The translations under genes were made by a program, and so were the position numbers. Below, in pieces: positions 4,148-5,508 of a stretch of DNA of 5,508 nucleotides (positions within the stretch are counted from its first letter, which is position 1; each line of letters opens with the position of its first letter). Where the stretch lies: contig JAGOCT010000141.1 in NCBI GenBank assembly GCA_017998585.1, positions 1 through 5,508 on the forward strand. The letters run 5' to 3'. Origin of the DNA: Candidatus Cloacimonadota bacterium. GTDB lineage: Bacteria; Cloacimonadota; Cloacimonadia; Cloacimonadales; WRIO01. The notes under the pieces are model-generated. The model was not told where the DNA came from. It saw only the letters and a list, made by a program, of their open reading frames with translations, and ran no database searches.

Positions 4148-5508
4148 TCAACACTCTTCACAATAAGCCAGCTCCCAGCCGTGAAAGACGATGATGACTT
4201 TTTTCAGTGTAACCAATCCATAAGGTGGCAGACCCAGCATCTGACGTTCATATTCATCTTCAGCGTATTGATTAAGTTGGTGGGAGGCTTCTTGTATTTT
4301 CAGTTGTAAGAGATCTTCCAATTCTTTATCTTTGACGCTTCGCTTTATATATTTCAGTTCAATCAGATAAGCGAATTTTATATCTTTGTACTCGATATAA
4401 AAAGGCTTCATGATGAGGTCAGCATAACCCTTATTCATTTCTTCTTCGGAGGCTGAGATGTAAAAATCATATATGTTTAAGAAAGACAGATAAAAGGCTT
4501 TTACAAATGTCTCCCCATCAATAAAGTCCCTGAGTGAACTTTGCTTTTTGATTTGATTCTCAATAAACTCAAAAGCCTCTTTAAACTCACCGCGATATGC
4601 CATTTTTCTGATTAAAAGCAATAACTCATACAGCTGAACCGAGAAGCCATAGGCATTTTCAAAAGAACGTCTGATATATTCAAACACCATTTGTTTAATC
4701 GTTTCATTGGGAATATGCAGAAATGGCAATCCCTCGACATAGGTGCCTGAAAAACTGAGTAAGCCAAAAAAATACAAGAGAGAGATGAAATTATCCTGTT
4801 GGGTAATCTGATCAAAAGGAAAGCTTTTCTTGATTTCAGAAGGTATTCCGCCGTTGTTGATAATTTCTGTCAGGCGTTTGAAGTTACCATTGAGGGCTTT
4901 ATCCTGAATGATGAGATATTGCAGTTTTCCATAATCCATACGGAGATTGTCGTCAATGAGATTGTCAGGTATTTTTTTAGAACGGATTGCCTTGTTTACA
5001 AAATATAAGATTGCATCAGAGTTATGAACACTTTTTGTTGTCTCTGTTGAAAAGATATAATGATCATACCATTTTTTGATAATGGACATTGCTTCAACTT
5101 TATCAATATTTAGTTCTCCAACAGAGATATAATAGTCTAAAATATCACTCACATCATTTTCTGAAAAACCTAGCAAATCATTAAAAGCAAGGTCAGTCGA
5201 TATATTATCCCCAATATTAAACCCGCTGGTCACATCATCCATGGTTACCGGAGATACTCCTGTAATAAATAGTCGGGCAAGCCCTGAGCCTGAACCTGAA
5301 GTCAGTAGTTTCAGATTAGTAAAAAACTGTTTGAAATAGCCTGCCTGCCGGGTAATTCTTTTATATTCTCCTTCGCCAAAATCCGTGAGCAGGGTATTTG
5401 TAAAATTATCATACTCATCAATTAATAGATAGATTTTATAATCCGATTCTGATAGTTCAGTGGCTATAACATGTAGTTTTTCATGAGCAGTATTCACTAA
5501 TGCAATCT
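4148..5508 (-). CDS. AAA-ATPase-like / PD-(D/E)XK nuclease-superfamily protein (5' end beyond window)
   Basis: This cytoplasmic protein belongs to the family pairing an N-terminal AAA-ATPase-like domain (Pfam AAA-ATPase_like) with a C-terminal PD-(D/E)XK domain (PDDEXK_9, formerly DUF1703). The frame is open to the right edge; the apparent GTG at 5497 is internal, since IAL precedes it in frame. The missing N-terminus should hold the Walker A loop. Counting from that GTG: Walker B is IYLLIDEYD (22-30, D27/E28), and a conserved sensor-like segment is LFITGVSPVTMDD (76-88), followed by TSGFNIGDN. A long helical linker leads to the nuclease fold, with D360 (GYAD), E380-x-K382 (LIELKYI) and helix Q407/Q410 (SHQLNQYAED). 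The C-terminus is complete, ending at TGA 4150-4148. D, E and K are all present, so nuclease chemistry is possible, but the family's substrate is unknown; roles in mobile-element biology or defence are speculation. The 613-bp gap downstream argues against co-transcription with the small gene. Confidence 0.9.
   Translation of the reverse strand, partial: IALVNTAHEKLHVIATELSESDYKIYLLIDEYDNFTNTLLTDFGEGEYKRITRQAGYFKQFFTNLKLLTSGSGSGLARLFITGVSPVTMDDVTSGFNIGDNISTDLAFNDLLGFSENDVSDILDYYISVGELNIDKVEAMSIIKKWYDHYIFSTETTKSVHNSDAILYFVNKAIRSKKIPDNLIDDNLRMDYGKLQYLIIQDKALNGNFKRLTEIINNGGIPSEIKKSFPFDQITQQDNFISLLYFFGLLSFSGTYVEGLPFLHIPNETIKQMVFEYIRRSFENAYGFSVQLYELLLLIRKMAYRGEFKEAFEFIENQIKKQSSLRDFIDGETFVKAFYLSFLNIYDFYISASEEEMNKGYADLIMKPFYIEYKDIKFAYLIELKYIKRSVKDKELEDLLQLKIQEASHQLNQYAEDEYERQMLGLPPYGLVTLKKVIIVFHGWELAYCEEC

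Noticed and set aside
3909..4154. 81-codon minus-strand ORF over the hairpin cluster
   Set aside because: It overlaps the end of the AAA/nuclease-fold gene and encodes palindrome read-outs such as SSPWIYPWG. It has the look of a repeat-derived spurious protein.
4004..4309. 101-codon plus-strand ORF
   Set aside because: Its first half covers the hairpins and its second half is antisense to the well-supported nuclease-fold gene.

Overview
All three protein-coding genes lie on the minus strand of this AT-rich window. Read in their own direction they are: (i) the C-terminal three quarters of an AAA-ATPase-like/PD-(D/E)XK nuclease-superfamily protein (4148 to the right edge); (ii) a small uncharacterised protein (2917-3534); and (iii) a secreted multidomain M14 zinc carboxypeptidase (start at 2461, running to the left edge through an apparent frameshift near 116-122). 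They are separated by two gene-free stretches of about 455 bp (2462-2916) and 613 bp (3535-4147), so they are probably not one tight operon. I see no RNA genes, CRISPR array or transposase.

The peptidase has a signal peptide, a pro-region, a full set of M14 motifs and a tail of beta-sandwich-type modules. This architecture is typical of exported proteins of Candidatus Cloacimonadota, Bacteroidota and related Gram-negative anaerobes. The AAA/PD-(D/E)XK family is also strongly amplified in such genomes. Together with the AT-rich composition and the style of the intergenic repeats, this suggests Cloacimonadota or a neighbour within or near the FCB group. That placement is an inference, not a proof.

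The unusual part is the intergenic DNA. Both gaps hold small perfect hairpins, mostly with 3-nt loops and pyrimidine-rich 5' arms on the + strand. They also hold a 9-nt tandem repeat and three diverged copies of a composite repeat of about 60 bp. Two of those copies face each other, making a larger inverted repeat at about 3751-3945. One double hairpin (2963-3000) forms part of the 3' end of the small gene, so its last ~30 codons are repeat-derived. These islands look like REP/MITE-type non-autonomous repeats that create spurious ORFs on both strands.

The genes show no obvious shared pathway. The carboxypeptidase would act outside the cytoplasm on protein or peptide substrates, as expected for an amino-acid-fermenting anaerobe. 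The AAA/nuclease-fold protein is cytoplasmic and of unknown role. The small protein has no function I can assign.
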